A stretch of DNA of 64,000 bases from Strix aluco (lineage: Eukaryota; Chordata; Aves; Strigiformes; Strigidae). Positions within the stretch are counted from its first letter, which is position 1, and every line of letters begins with the position of its first letter. Positions 34,167 to 47,425 of this stretch are shown here, piece by piece. The notes under the pieces were generated by a model. The model did no database searches. It was not told the origin of the DNA and was given only the letters and a program-made list of their open reading frames with translations. Position numbers and translations under genes: made by a program. Location: the NCBI RefSeq assembly GCF_031877795.1, contig NC_133931.1:25852264-25916263 (forward strand), read 5' to 3'.

Positions 34167-37100
34167 GTAAGCTGTTAGCATCGTAATACACCAAGCTTAT
34201 CTGCATTCATCTAACAACTGCCGCTCTCCTAATATCTAATGTCTTTTTGCTCTTTGCAGTAGCCGTTTGCAAGCTAAGCAGCAGCAGCCGCTGTCATGTC
34301 AAGAAGAGTCTCCACAAGAACTGCAAGCACCGGAACATCTCCAGACCAGAAAAAGGAGAACAGCAGAGGTGACCAATTTGGGCAACTTGAAAAGTTTAAT
34401 AATATTGAAAGTTCTCCAGTGCATTTGGAAGGGAGAATCTTTGTTGAGTTAGAAAGTGGGGCAGGAGTAGTAACAGTTTGCTTTAGCTTTAGAGGTGGGT
34501 GTGCTGGTCATTGTCAGTGTTTTGATGTGTGTCTCTTTTCCGAGCAGGAGATTAAGAAAAGAGAAGATGGGAAAATTGCTAAAAAACATCAATATGAGAT
34601 TAAGGTAATTCAATCCTGAATACTGGTTCAAACTAGGTGAGGGAGTCCATCTGGTTTGTGTTGGTGGGTGTGAAGTTGTGCATTCCACACTAGAAAGTAT
34701 TGAATAGGGAAAGTTTCTAACTTCAGATATTAAAAACTATGGAAGATCAGCACTTCAGCATCTTTTTATATGTTTTTGCTTTTTTACTCATGGCTTTGTT
34801 GCAGATAAAGGGTCCTTCAGTGTCGAAACCACTGCAGAGTAAGGTTAGGTGTAAAAATGAGAATAAAACCAGATATTTCAGAATAATTCCATATGCAGAG
34901 CAGGTAAAGCCTAGAGGCAAGTCTAAACAAGATCATTGCACTTGTTTTATCTTAAGGTGTGGTTTAGTTAAGAAGACTTATAACTATGCAGGCCCTCTTT
35001 ACTTTCATTTAACAGTTCTTTTGATTATTTAAATCGATTTAGGAATCTGTTTTAACTAACATAGGCAGCCCCTAAACCAAGTTGTTTATTTTGAAGTGGA
35101 TTAGTAAAATAATGTAACTTTCTCTTGCAAACAATCTTGTTTGCAGCTATTCTGTTTGTAAGGCAAAGGAGACTAACAGCTATGGTGAAGCAAAAACCTT
35201 TTGATTGTGAAGCTGTCTTTGCAAACTTTGTGTAGGGAAAAATGCTGTGTAACTACATCAGCTGTACTTGGAGTGAAACTGCGTGTCACAACTTACCTTT
35301 TCTGAAAGGGGGAAATCCTGCTCCCCTGTCTTTTCTTCCTTAATGCACTCTGTCCCCTGCCTTGCTCCATTTTGGGTTCTTTTTAAATGAAGCAGTACGC
35401 AGGTTCAACTTGCTAACTTGGCACTACAAAATAATGTTCTTCCAGGTTAGTGAGTTGAACCAACCCAACAGAGGGTCTGACAAGCATCAAAGCTGACAAA
35501 ATGAGGAAGGGGTGAGACTTGGGCAGTGATGATCACAGGAGAGAAGGAGGAGCAGAATCTCTGTTTTCTTGTAGCTGTGTGCTGTTAAGATCAATACTGC
35601 TGGAATATGTAACTTCACTCTTAGGGTACTTCAGCCTGGCCACAAATAGGTTTAGATATACTAACGAAATCATATGTAGTTTGCCTTGCAAAATGTCTGT
35701 ATAGGAAAAGTTTCTCTGTTCAGGGGCAGGTGTTGCTGCTATTTGTGAATGGGATCCCCCTCTAACTCCACAGAGCCATAATTAAAGTTTTGTGTCACCA
35801 TTTTGAAGGCTGTCAGCCATTACAGCATTGCATGTGCTTCATGCATTTGATACCTCCTTACTTGTACTGGTTATGTACAACTAAGTATTAGTGAAACAAG
35901 TTACAGAGTTCACTAAAGTAGTCTAGAATTCCTTCTCTGAAGCTTTTTGCATGAATAAATTTGTGCTCTTCACCTTTTGAGTCGTTGCACCCCATATTTG
36001 GCATTGGCAAGCTGAGAGATAGTTCACAGCTGCTGCTTGCTCAGTGAGTATCTAGCTCTGGAGCCGAGATGGGTGGCTCCTCTCTGAAGTGCTTAATTGG
36101 AAGATAACAAGTTGCTGAATTTCCACTGAGAGACAGTAGAACCTCCACCCTCTCCTTTCTTTTCCCTCTGAGTAGATAAGTAGATAGGACCAGCAACCTA
36201 ATGTCCTGTGTTTTAAAGCAATGAGTACCTTTGCCTTATGTACTGTAACCGAGTAGCTCGAGCAATGGATAGGTTACTTGTGGGTTCATAAACTAACGAC
36301 AGTTGTCTTCCTCAAAGCTGAGTTTCCAAAATTTCTCGAATTTGTTTATACATGTTCTGTCTTGACTATGAAAGGCTTTGTTGACATTTAATCTCTTCCT
36401 TTGTCTTTCTTGGTGTCAGTACTTGAATTGACGCTGAGGTCCAAAAAGACTAACATACATTACATATATTGTTGTTACTGTAATCTACTTCTTGCCTTCC
36501 TTGCTCTCACAGTAAAATCGGCATTTAAAAGATACCTTGTTTATGTTGCAGAGTTGTTGGCCGCCCACAATAACAGGAGGCATCTCACCTTGCATAATTA
36601 TTGAAACGCCTCACAAGGAATCAGTAACCACTGACTTCTCCAGATTCAAAAAGTACAGGTTCAGAAACGTCTTCATAAATCCATCACCTTTGCCAGAACT
36701 CAAGTAAGTTTACCAGATGCAGCAGTTTTTGATATTTTATCAAATATGCTGAACTGCTGCAGTTAAATCTGTTTCTGTATTATGTTTGTATAATAGTGGG
36801 CAGTACTCAACCCATACCTCTACTTGTCTCCTCATCCACAAACAATTCGATGTCCAAAAAAATAGACAGAAATTCTGGTGGTTTTTTTTTTTCCCCCGAT
36901 CTTATGAACGCACCGGACAGATAATTTTTGCCTTTCAGAGCTGTCCTTTTATAACTTAACACTGGAGACTATAAGTGGTTAAGAGGCACATAATAGTTAA
37001 ACTAAACTTCTTCCAGTGCTATTGGAACTGAGTGACCAAGAAATGCTAAGCAAAGTTTTCTTTAAGAACTCAAAAATGTACAAATATGCAAATAAACCTG

Positions 37101-40100
37101 TGGCAGTATTGCTGCACAGGTGGCTTGCTAATGCAATGCAGTACGCTTGGTGCAGTCACAGTTCTAGAAAGTTGTCCTTCTGCAGAGGGATAGATTAGCT
37201 GATTAAACTGGATTTTTCAATTTCTGAATTTTTTTGCCTGGTGTGTTAGATGAGTACCCTGATTGGTGTTTGTATCAGCCTGATGTTTAATGACAGTTCT
37301 TAAATTTACTGCAATGCATTAGGTGAATGAGAAGAGAAGCAGAACATGAAGCATTACTTTAAGAGAACCTTTCTAAATACACCATGTTTGTATTTGTTCT
37401 GGCCAAAATTTGATCAGAACATGCTGCATGGTGATGTTTTGCCTCAGTGCAAAACAACAGGTCTGTTACAGTCTCTTTCACTGAGTTTCAAACTCAGCTG
37501 CTCTTCTCCCTCAGTATTACTCCCAAGCCTGTAGAACTGTGCTTTAAAGAACAGTATGCTCTTCTCTATACCTAGCAAATCACATTTTTGTATGTGTTGA
37601 AAGTTTAGTGCAAAGTAGTTTTTTTTAAATAACAATAATAAAAAAAAGGATGGTGAATTTCATGCACTCCTTTAGCAAGGTGTTGGAAACTGCTGGATCC
37701 CAAAGATATGTTCAGATACAGAATTCCATGCAAGGAGTTTAATCCTTGATGTTCACCTGTCAGTAGGTTCACCTCTTTTCAATCTGGTAAAGCTGAGCTC
37801 CATCCTTTCTGATTAGCTGAATATGAGGATCATTTACTCTCTCCTGCCTTCTTCATGCTTTTCTAACTGCTGTAGGAAGGTCATAATAGATTTTTCAATG
37901 CCTGCCCACTTAAATGGGGAGACTTGTGCATTAAGCAAGCAAGTATCTCTCCAGCTTTTAACTTACAATGTCAGCAGAATGGAACTGATCTGGGGTAGAA
38001 TTTGTAGGTGATAGCAGTGATCAGGTCTGTTTAATCTCTCTCTCTGCTTCTGCTTGAGGAAAGGTAAATATATAACTCCAAAAATTTCAGTAGGAAATCA
38101 GTATTGCATTGATTAACATGCTGTCCCTCTTAGTAACTGTAGGATGAGAAGCACATCTAAAAAAAAATAAAATCAATTCATAATAACTAACTACAAATGA
38201 AAAGCAAACCATATTAATGATATAGGCATCTTCTTCCCAAGTAGGCTTGAGTGCTAATAAATTGTAAGTTAGCAATAAACAAGAACTCAGTTTTTCTCAC
38301 AGTAGCCTGTTTCTGAGTCTTACAGTAGGCTAGAAAGGGAAGGGATGGATGAGTGACTTTTAAGCACCATCTGTAAATGTTTTTCTCAAACTAAACCGGA
38401 CAACTTTGTGTATGTTTTCTGTTTCTTGGGGAGTGGGGTGGGTGTGTTTTCTTTCTTATGGGAAGGGTTTGGTTTTTATCTTGCTCTCTGGGCAGCCACC
38501 TAACTAGGCAAAATAGGAAGCTCTGGCTGTATGTGCCACTTCGGGATACACACGTTCAGTTTTATCTGCTGTTCTATAAAACTGGACTTGCTGATGATTT
38601 TGGCAAGCTGTTGTTGTGGTGATGTAAAAAGTTCAAAGTATACCTGCAGTCTTCTAATTACCATAAGGATCTTTTAGCACGTGGAGTTTTTCTTTTTGTT
38701 CCTGAATATCTGTAAACAATAAATAATGTTTTTATAATCCTTTCGTAAAGGTGTATATATACTTAACAATGCTTTGTGTAATTTTATTTCGTAGCTGGGG
38801 AAATTCCAAAGACGTCTGGCTCAACATCCTGAAGAAGGAGAACAGATACGCTCATTGCAAACATTTCACATCACTACATTCTAGTTTGCAACCTCACATG
38901 AGATCGATACTGTTAGACTGGCTCTTAGAGGTGTGTTCTTTTAGTTACTTTGCCATGTGTTATGCCTGTGAAGTAGACAGATAAAAGCACAGCTTTTACA
39001 TAAAGATCTAATAGCAAAATGTATGGCAATGATAAATGCCAAACTAGTTTGCAACAAAAGGGTTACAATGTACTGCTTTTGATCTTCTTGGTGAGCTGTG
39101 TTCAGCAGGAGATGCTGAACCTTGCACACAGGGCAGTGAGCAATAGTACTTAAATTTTGCTCTTTCCACACTACTTCCTGGAAAGGGGAGAAATCTAGTT
39201 TTGAGACACTTCTGAAATTGCTATAGACAGATTAATTATGAAGCTTTAATGTTACATCTTAGACTGCATCTAAGCCATGAGACAACTGCATCTGCACTGA
39301 GGACTCAAGTTATCATCCTGGCCTTGTCTACATCAAGCACTCTCAGATGTTAGCCCCTGACACTATTTTCTGATGTATTAGTGAATTTTTAATTCTATCC
39401 TATGAAGACAGCAGAAGAAAGTAGGGCATTAGTGGCTGACATCTTAAGGTTCTTGATATAGACAGGTTCTTATTTGAAAAGGATTACAGATAAATCATAT
39501 CCATATTCCAGTCTAATTGCTTTACTTCAGACTATTCCAGTTGTCAAACAAAATGGAAGCTCTCAATCTTGGCAGCCTGTGTGAAGGAGTATTAGTGCTG
39601 TAAATAAAGAGCTATGTTATGGAGGCGTTTCCAAGAAATCTTATATAGAGCATACTCAATCACCACTGCCAAAAGCAACATTTGACTCATACAGTCCTTG
39701 CCCATCAGCAGAAGGGATCTTGCAGTTTTACCAATTCCGTAACAAGTACTCCAAGGAGCAGATGTTACAGTGGCACTCTTGCTGTCTTGTGGAACAGTGC
39801 AAATAGCAGGGGAATTTCAAGGGAAAGGAAAGGTTTGGTTTGTTTTTTTAAGAAACACAGTCTGAATATAAAAACTATTCCAGTTGTGTACTTTACTACT
39901 TCCTCTAATGTGTAATTTACATACCACCATTAAATTGTTTTGTTGCCTTTTTTTGAAAAATCTTGAACTCTTAGGAAATCATCCAATTTCCAAACAAAAA
40001 TGTCAACAAGGGCCTTGTTGTCCAGCTCAGTGCTTCTATATGCCACGATGGATTAAAATCCCAGCAATGTAGAGAGTTCTCCAGTAGCTCCTAACATTGT

Positions 40101-43100
40101 CTTCTGAAACATCATAACTGAGATGCTATTTAACATGGCCAAGCATTATTATGTTCGGGCAATACACTTCTGTAGAAACTGTGCTGGTTTTGTCTGTACA
40201 TGTTTAGTTCTGGATCGTGTTTGGAGCAGTAGTTAATCATATCAGAGTAGCACATGAATTGGCAAATATTAGATCAGGTCTAAAAGAATGAGATCTGGTG
40301 TTACTGCCAACCAGTTGCATTTTTGATGGTCAGGAACGGTTTTTAATTCGCAAGTGGGCTTTCAATCTTATTTTAGGAAATAGCTAGTAGTAGTGAGATT
40401 TTATTCTGACTTTGTATCCAGTGAAGCAGGGCAGGAAGCTTGGACTTGGGATTTATTTCTTGGGTATTCTTTCCTGTTGACAGTATGTAGATTATAAGTA
40501 ATTTATAGATATCTAACTAGTTTCTGGTTGTGGAAGGGATACAGAGTTGCAGATAAACTGGAGTTGTGGTAGACCCACCCAAATTCATTTAGAAATTAGA
40601 GGAAAAAGTAGGCCCCTGCATAAGATCTGCAGTCCTGGGCAGTCTCCTTTCCTTTTTTTTGTTGAACTGGCATTTGAACCACTTTGATACAATGCAAGTA
40701 TTAAAAGTTCTCCCTGCCAGGGAAACCCGCAACTGTATGGAGCAGATGGCCGTTCTTGTGGTTTTGTTCCTGCTTATCCAGGCTGTCGGTGTGCCTGAGG
40801 GGCTGCAGGCAGCGCTCCTGGCTTGCCAGCAGAGCCCCCTCGAGCAGGAGCTTCCAGGCTTATTTGCTGTAGAGGCAAAGACTTCAAGTTTTTTAGTGGT
40901 TCTGCCCTGGGACAGACCTAGTAGGAATACAGGGAGGATCTGCTCAGTGACTTCAACTTCAGGTTTGAGCCCAGAGTATTCTTAATTGAGTAAACTAGCA
41001 GGGTTTTTTGGCTGGTTTGTTGTGTGGGGTTTTTTTTTTTTTTTTCTCCCCTCAACGAGGCTGCCTTCTTTCAGTGGAAATTTGTTTGTACTCATTTTTA
41101 GGAAAACTGGATGCTATTTAGATTGGAAAAAGTGTGCTTTGGAAGTATGTTAGTGCATCATAGGTAATCCATGCTTAGGTGGGAGCATGGGAAATACTTT
41201 TTCCAGTCCCATACTAACAACTACATCCTAATACATCTAGGTATGTGATTGTGTGTGCAAAAGATAAAATTGTGCCTACTGTGGTTTAATGTTAAAGCAT
41301 GAATACGCCAGTGAGTGTATGTAGTTTTATAACAAAAATCTGAATTTTTTTTTTTTCCTGCTGTAGGTATGTGAGGTGTATGCACTCCACAGGGAAACCT
41401 TTTACTTAGCTCAAGACTTTTTTGATAGATTCATGTTGACACAGAAGAACATTAACAAGAGCATGCTTCAGCTCATAGGAATTACCTCATTATTCATTGC
41501 CTCCAAACTTGAGGTAAGAAGCTCTGTTACAGGGAGGAGGATATTAAGTTTGGAATAACTAAAAAGACAGCAATAATATATTTATTACTTCTGTCTGAAT
41601 CTTTTGAATTTGGTGGTGTACATACAACACTGAAGGTCAGAAGGGAAATTTTTTTTCTCTTCCTTCAGTTGTGCATGTGTCAATCTCTTGGAGTGTAGTC
41701 TTTGTCCTCTTTCCTTAGCAGCAGGGAAGGAGACCACGTAAACTTGAAAGGTATGCAGATGTGCTAGGAGCAGTTTTGTTTTGTTTTGTCTTTCTCCAAA
41801 TATACAGGGGTTGGCAGACAGTCTCAGGAATGGATGTGGGACTTGAACAAAACCCAGCTGAAGTCTCACACTGCCTGCACATCATGCTGATATCCCTATA
41901 AATCTGTTTAGTGGAGTTTTTCTTTGAAAGTGCAGTGATGGTGATACATTACATTGTGCACTACATCTGTGAGCCAAGAGCGTATTTTTGTATAGTGCAT
42001 AGCAGGCTAGGCTGAGAGGAAAATTTGGGATATTAAGTTTTTATACTTGGAAACCTCCCGATCTAGTTGTTCCTAAAGCTGAGGGAGTGCGCTGCGCGCA
42101 GTTGTCTATCCAAAGGAAGTGCATGGGGTATCAGACTGTGGAGCCAGCTGGCAGAAAAGCAGTTCTGCTGGCAAGTTCTCTGTTCCCAACACACCTAGCT
42201 ATATGTGGGCCCAACTGGCATGACTGGGTTGGCAGATTTCTTTGACCATCTCTGCACCATGGATTTTGCCAGCTACAGTGGCTGTGGGATTTTCTCTCAC
42301 CTTTTTCTAGTTTGTTTTTTTTTTTCTTTTTTCAATCTATGTGACTACATCAGCACTGACATTGCATGCAACTTGTATCAGCAAGCCATTTCTAACGCAG
42401 CAGTGTCCTGTATAAGAAGTAGAATGGCTTATGTTTTTACATCAAATGGAAGGGCTGAGTAGAAAGTGGTATAAATGAAAGGGTGTTTTGATTGCTTGGT
42501 CAGCATTTATTTCCCCAAAAGCTACAAGAGTTGCAATAAATCTACTGTGTTTTACAACAGATAACACATAACCTACTTGTTTTTAGTTTCTCCTCATCCT
42601 GTAAGTTTCAAGTCACTTTGTATAATGAGAAAAACACTGTTCTGGTCTAAGGAATGTTAATATTTCAATATGGACTGAAAAGTATTTGCCAGTATCCTCT
42701 CAAGCTTTCTTAGAACTGCAAGGAACTCTAATCTTCATTTTTCTCCCCCCCTCCCTTTAAAGGAAATCTACGCTCCTAAAATACAGGAATTTGCTTATGT
42801 CACTGATGGTGCTTGCAGCGAAGATGATATTGTAAGAATGGAACTTATTATGTTAAAGGTAATAACTTTGCTGTGTTTGTAAGTGCTGGCTGAAAGACTG
42901 TCCAGCTGAGCCTTGTATTTTAATGTCACTTACTTGCTTAGAGGAGAAACATGTTTAGTATGTCTCTGTTTCTGCAAAACAATGAACTTTCACTGTACGT
43001 GCAGTGCACCTCTGAAGGCCCTGGCTGGGGTGAAATTCCGGTCTGTTAGAAAAGGACAGGTTTCTCATGCTCGTAGGAAAGTAAAGGCTCTTAACAGGTA

Positions 43101-46100
43101 CAGCCAGGCACGGGGCAGACAAGCAGTCTGTTGCTGTAACGTACTGGCTTGCTGGGGTCCTCTGCTGCCCAGGAACAGGGGCCTCTAGGAGAGCCAGGGG
43201 AAGAACTGACACTACTCAGTGCTCCTTGTGTTGGAGAGGATCCATCTTTACCATCACAGAGCTCCTTATACATTTATTCTTCCTTAATAGAGCTGAGCTG
43301 CAGGTCCCTGAAGGCCTGGGGAAATACTCTGATTTCCCAGCTTCTGAATGGGGAAGATACATAAGGTCCAGCTGCACAGGAACAGGGGTACATGTTTGTG
43401 CTGGTGGTAATACAGCCTGTTCAGGAAGTAGCGAGAAAGCAATCTAAAATGAATCTTTGTACTTGAAATTGTACGTATTCTTTAGTGTCTTCTGAGGATC
43501 TGTGCAGTAAGCTGAGCAAACTGGGAAGGGGAGGTATGGGAAGAGGGATCAGAGCATGAAACTATCCTTGCGAGGTTTAAGGCGCTTGACTGTTTAATAT
43601 TTGCAGGCTTTAAAATGGGAACTCTGTCCAGTGACGATCGTCTCTTGGCTGAACCTCTATCTTCAAGTGGATGCTCTGAAGGATGTTCCCAAAGTGCTGC
43701 TACCTCAGTATTCTCAGGAAAAATTCATTCAGATAGCACAGGTAGGCAGTAAACTGTATCAGAAAATGTTCTTTTTGGAGTGATTGCAAACACAACTGAA
43801 CATTGCACCCAAAAAGCCATTACAGAATGCTTGTTTCACCTCACCTGTTGCTTTGTTAAGGAGTGTGCAAGTTTGACTCCGCTTAGAGAACTTCATACTC
43901 AGTTTTGAGGACAAGCACCCATGTGTTTCTTGTCTTCTGCTCTCACATATTTTAAGACTTTTCTGCACACTGGAAGAATTAAAATCCATCTTGTTTTTTT
44001 AATCACTGTGCACTACAGCATTCTGTAAACAGTGGCAACAGCTCTGAGAGAAGGGTGGGTAATTTAAGATGCTCTGAACTGTTTTTACCTGTATTGTCTG
44101 TAACAGCATTTCTGTGTAGTTGCCTAGAAGGCAGTCTGAGGAGTGCTTTGATTATTTTGAAACTGCCGTGGTTCAACTTTTATGGGTATCTGTTGTGTCC
44201 TGCCTCAGACAGGCTTACTGAAGAGTAGACTGGTCTAAGTCACTGAGCTGCTAGGTTTTTATTTAAGAAAATACTTTCCTGGAGCTCTGCGAAGAGTTTA
44301 AAGGCGTACTTAAATCTGTGCAAGCTAAGTGTCTTGCATGTAAAAGTGCAAATTGGTTTGCATCATAACTCTGAGACACCCATTTCACCTGCAATTGGTG
44401 GCAAAAATAAATTAAGACACATGCAATTGATGCTACAAAGCTCAGCCGTGTTACCATGTTACAGAGGCTGTAGGAGGACTGCTGTACGCGTAGCAGTTTG
44501 AGGCAAGATTATACTAAAGTATCATCTTGTTAAAATTTGTAACTCTTACTTCCTCAGCTCTTAGACCTGTGTATCCTAGATGTGAATTCTTTGGACTTCC
44601 AGTATAGAACACTAGCTGCTGCAGCGCTCTGCCACTATACCTCAATCGAAGTAGTTAAGAAAGCTTCAGGTAAGAAGCCTTTGTACACCTTGATCTTGTT
44701 AGGCAGGGAATCCTGGAAGCTTTTGCATGCCTGAGGCTGCTAAGAGTGTACTGGTTTAATGGCTGCCAAAGAGCAAAAGCTATGTGGACACTAATAATTT
44801 GTTCTGTGCATTTGGTATTTTTCCCCTAATTTCACTTCCTTCCTACACTATTTCATGTTACAAAGACTCAGAAAAGGAGGAAACACTTTCAAAAGCATAG
44901 TCTTTGCTAAGGAAATGAAGCAGATTTATCTTTTTTGCTTTTGGGCTAATACTGCTCTATGACTTCCAGTTGTTTTGGGGATTGTTAGCTGCACATTATT
45001 TGGCTACTTTTTCTCCGAAAATGTAGTTATCACAGTCATCCTTGTCTGTCAGCAGCATTCAGTTAACCTTTGTGCTAATTCCTCCCAGCCTGTCCCTTAA
45101 AGTGGGGAAAAAAAAATATCACCTAAGCTCAGCACTTCTGTGTTGCCTGAGGTACCATAAAGAGAATAGCCTATGTTTTTATAATGTGACCCAAAATCTT
45201 GTGTTCAAGCTGAAAGAGTCACTTCAGCCTCCCCTGGTAAGCAACAGGAACGCTGGTGGCCAGAGCGCTCCTCTGCTCAGGAGGCCTGTGCTCCCCCCTC
45301 AGCCACAGCGCCTTTAAGTAACAACCACAAGGAAACGCTGGGAGTTTCTGGGAGGATGTTTCTGAATTGTTATCTGCAGTATTATTTATTGTTGCCTTTA
45401 AATTTATGACCATACTGGAACACTGTACAACTCCTCCATGATTTCTAAATACATTACTGTGTTCCACCCTCTAGGCTTAGACTGGGACAGCATTTCAGAG
45501 TGTGTAGAATGGATGGTTCCCTTTGTGAGCGTGGCAAAAAAAGTCCCTGTGAAGCTGAAGAACTTTAAGAAGGTTGCAGCAGAAGATCGACACAATATCC
45601 AAACACACACGAATTACTTGGACATGCTGGTAGGTGGTTTGTGGATTTGCAGTTCAGGCATTACACACCCCTTCTCCCGAGGCAGCCAAGGGTGGCCAGA
45701 CACCACCTGATCACACCTGGCCTGGCTCACCACAACCACCGCGGGCGCTGGTGCTAACCTTTTGTTTCTGGCTCCTGCCTGATGATGTGATAAACAAAAC
45801 ATGTTTTACCATAACACTCATGCAGGCCCTAAGCAAAGACTTGGATTAGAAGTACTGGTGAAGTGTTTAAAAGATAATAATCTTTGCTTTGCCATGTAAT
45901 GTCACCTTGGTTTTTTAGTCAGTATCCTAAATCTGGAGTACTTGGATTGTACTAGCCCTGTGAGGAAGTGCTGTTGAATAGCAGTGAAACAGAAAAGTAG
46001 AGCTTGTCCAAGGTATTAACTGTCTCCTTCCCCCCCAATATACAGGAAGAAGTTAACAATGGAGTAGCATCTACTGCCCCAGGTCAGTTATCACCTGTGT

Positions 46101-46147
46101 CAACAGGAGGAATAATAACCCCTCCCAAAAGTACGGAGAAGAAATGA
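34153..46147 (+). CDS. CCNE2: Cyclin E2 (G1/S-specific), 11 coding exons
   Basis: Exons: 34153-34166, 34260-34368, 34548-34604, 36552-36703, 38795-38930, 41367-41513, 42763-42858, 43607-43741, 44558-44669, 45475-45629, 46046-46147. The joined frame has 404 codons plus TGA, equal to human cyclin E2. Cyclin E2 binds and activates CDK2 in the nucleus to drive G1/S transition. Visible landmarks: N-terminal [14 protein letters not shown] with a basic KRR cluster (nuclear-localisation-like). The first cyclin fold has [16 protein letters not shown] (hydrophobic-patch M-R-S-I-L at 146-150) and [17 protein letters not shown]. The second fold begins at about [18 protein letters not shown]-terminal TPPKS phosphodegron has Thr396 and Ser400 in the Fbw7 spacing. 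The ATG has A at -3. The extreme C-terminus (from residue 374) diverges from human and lacks its PPGKH ending. All splice phases close. Confidence 0.97.
34260..34368 (+). CDS. CCNE2: CCNE2 coding exon 2 (residues 5-41)
   Basis: Encodes [18 protein letters not shown] to TRKRRTAE, the disordered N-terminal tail with the basic cluster. The acceptor is tctttgcag. The donor GAG|GTGACC is weaker than the rest of the gene. Confidence 0.92.
34548..34604 (+). CDS. CCNE2: CCNE2 coding exon 3 (residues 42-60)
   Basis: Encodes [19 protein letters not shown]. The KKHQYEI segment is shared with human cyclin E2. It is a frame-neutral 57-nt exon. Confidence 0.93.
36552..36703 (+). CDS. CCNE2: CCNE2 coding exon 4 (residues 61-111)
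   Basis: Encodes [20 protein letters not shown] and [20 protein letters not shown], the conserved pre-cyclin-box segment. The donor is CTCAA|GTAAGT. Confidence 0.95.
38795..38930 (+). CDS. CCNE2: CCNE2 coding exon 5 (residues 111-156)
   Basis: Encodes [18 protein letters not shown] to [11 protein letters not shown], opening the N-terminal cyclin fold and carrying the hydrophobic patch used for RxL docking. Confidence 0.96.
41367..41513 (+). CDS. CCNE2: CCNE2 coding exon 6 (residues 157-205)
   Basis: Encodes [19 protein letters not shown] to [16 protein letters not shown], the core helices of the first cyclin fold. The acceptor is ttttttcctgctgtag. Confidence 0.96.
42763..42858 (+). CDS. CCNE2: CCNE2 coding exon 7 (residues 206-237)
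   Basis: Encodes [20 protein letters not shown] to MELIMLK, completing the first fold. Phase is 0 at both ends. Confidence 0.96.
43607..43741 (+). CDS. CCNE2: CCNE2 coding exon 8 (residues 238-282)
   Basis: Encodes [20 protein letters not shown] to EKFIQIAQ, the start of the second cyclin fold. Phase is 0 at both ends. Confidence 0.96.
44558..44669 (+). CDS. CCNE2: CCNE2 coding exon 9 (residues 283-320)
   Basis: Encodes [19 protein letters not shown] and [17 protein letters not shown]. The donor is TTCAG|GTAAGA. Confidence 0.95.
45475..45629 (+). CDS. CCNE2: CCNE2 coding exon 10 (residues 320-371)
   Basis: Encodes [17 protein letters not shown], then [20 protein letters not shown] and THTNYLDML, the end of the structured core. 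Confidence 0.95.
46046..46147 (+). CDS. CCNE2: CCNE2 terminal coding exon (residues 372-404, stop)
   Basis: Encodes [18 protein letters not shown] and [13 protein letters not shown], with TGA at 46145-46147. The GQLSPV and TPPKSTE blocks match human. The segment between EEVN and GQLSPV and the last residues do not. Confidence 0.94.
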   Translation, partial: EEVNNGVASTAPGQLSPVSTGGIITPPKSTEKK

Positions 46148-47338
46148 AATCTGGACAACATCCATCATGGACAATTTCAGACACAGAACTTGGTGCTTCA
46201 GAACCAGACCCTACTAAAGGTGGCTCATGCTCTTTACTGCTATTCAAGACCTGGGCAGTAAAGGACACAGCAAACAGCAGCAGCTGGAAAGGGAGACCAG
46301 TGTCCTCCTACAGCCTTGATAAGAGTTAGACCGAGCACCCCTCCATGCTCCCACAGGAGCCAGGACTACTTTGGTCCATTCTCAGACACAACTTAGTTCA
46401 ACTCTGACTGTTCTTAACTTATGAATTTCAAGAACTTTTTAAAAATGGCTGAGTGGCAAAGTTTGTCCACTCAACCTTGCTTTAACTTGGGCTTAGCCAT
46501 ACAGAACTTAATGACAGCTTGTACATATTACCTCTTCTTGACTTGTTTTTTTTCTTGTCTTGGTAAGGTCAGAGCTTAAGGCCTGTCAGTTAGTCACCCA
46601 TGAGCTCAGGTGCAGTATTACAGAGGTCAGTGGGTACACAGTTTACTTTTCTGAAACCACTCTACCTTTGCAGTCCAGGGAAGCCAGCCCCCTATCCAAT
46701 TCTAGCTCCACAGGAGGTGGCAGAATTCAGGGCGGCCCTTTAGGGCTGCCATAACCTTCAGTTCTGGTGTGTCGCTGACCTCAGGTAAGAGCAGATGCGC
46801 AGACCTGGCTGCTGAGGGTAGCCCTTGCTGGAAGAGGCGCAGGCCTGGAGGAAGGAGGGTGATGTTGTAAGACCCAGCCACCAGCTTCCAACAAGAACAA
46901 ACATAATGAGAACTGGAGAGGGTTATGAAAAAAAGTGGGCTGCTGGGTACTCTACAACCACTCATGTCATAGGAACAGCATTTTAAACTAACTGTGGAGC
47001 TGTATTTTATCAGTGTTTATAAACAGCATTAACTACTGTGTTTTCCTTGGAATATTCACTACCTCTGAATCACTTCTGTGATGAAGGGACAGTACTGGGA
47101 CAGGTGGGTATTGGTCCTCCTCCCTCTTTCAAGATGCTCCTACCTGTGCCCCACATCCAGGGACAGGTTTTACGTGACACTGAGCAGCCCCTGGAGCTGC
47201 ACTAGAACACAAGTGCCTCCCCCATCCACATCAAACTCCCGCTAACTTAGCAGACTTGAATCCATGTCTTCAAACAAGCCATTGTGGAACTAGCTGAAGT
47301 TGCTGCCAGCCTTCTGTACAGTTTGTAAAAATAAGGGG

Positions 47339-47344
47339 TTTATT
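47339..47344 (-). terminator. INTS8: INTS8 poly(A) signal
   Basis: TTTATT on the plus strand reads AATAAA on the minus strand, 133 nt after the INTS8 stop. No canonical hexamer lies closer to the stop; CATAAA about 20 nt after the stop is a weak variant. It lies inside the CCNE2 3' UTR, so the two transcripts overlap tail to tail. Confidence 0.65.
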
Positions 47345-47419
47345 GTAAGATTTCATCTATTTCTAAAAAGAAAAATACCAGACTGTAAATGTTGTATAAA
47401 AATTTAAATGAATTTTAAA

Positions 47420-47425
47420 AATAAA
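47420..47425 (+). terminator. CCNE2: CCNE2 poly(A) signal
   Basis: AATAAA is followed by a T-rich stretch (taagtttttcacttcc). It is the only canonical plus-strand signal at the end of this 3' UTR. Confidence 0.75.

Noticed and set aside
40659-40985. 108-codon frame with a hydrophobic start in a CCNE2 intron
   Set aside because: It is flanked by genuine CCNE2 exons in phase, shows no known domain, and has no splice-site support.
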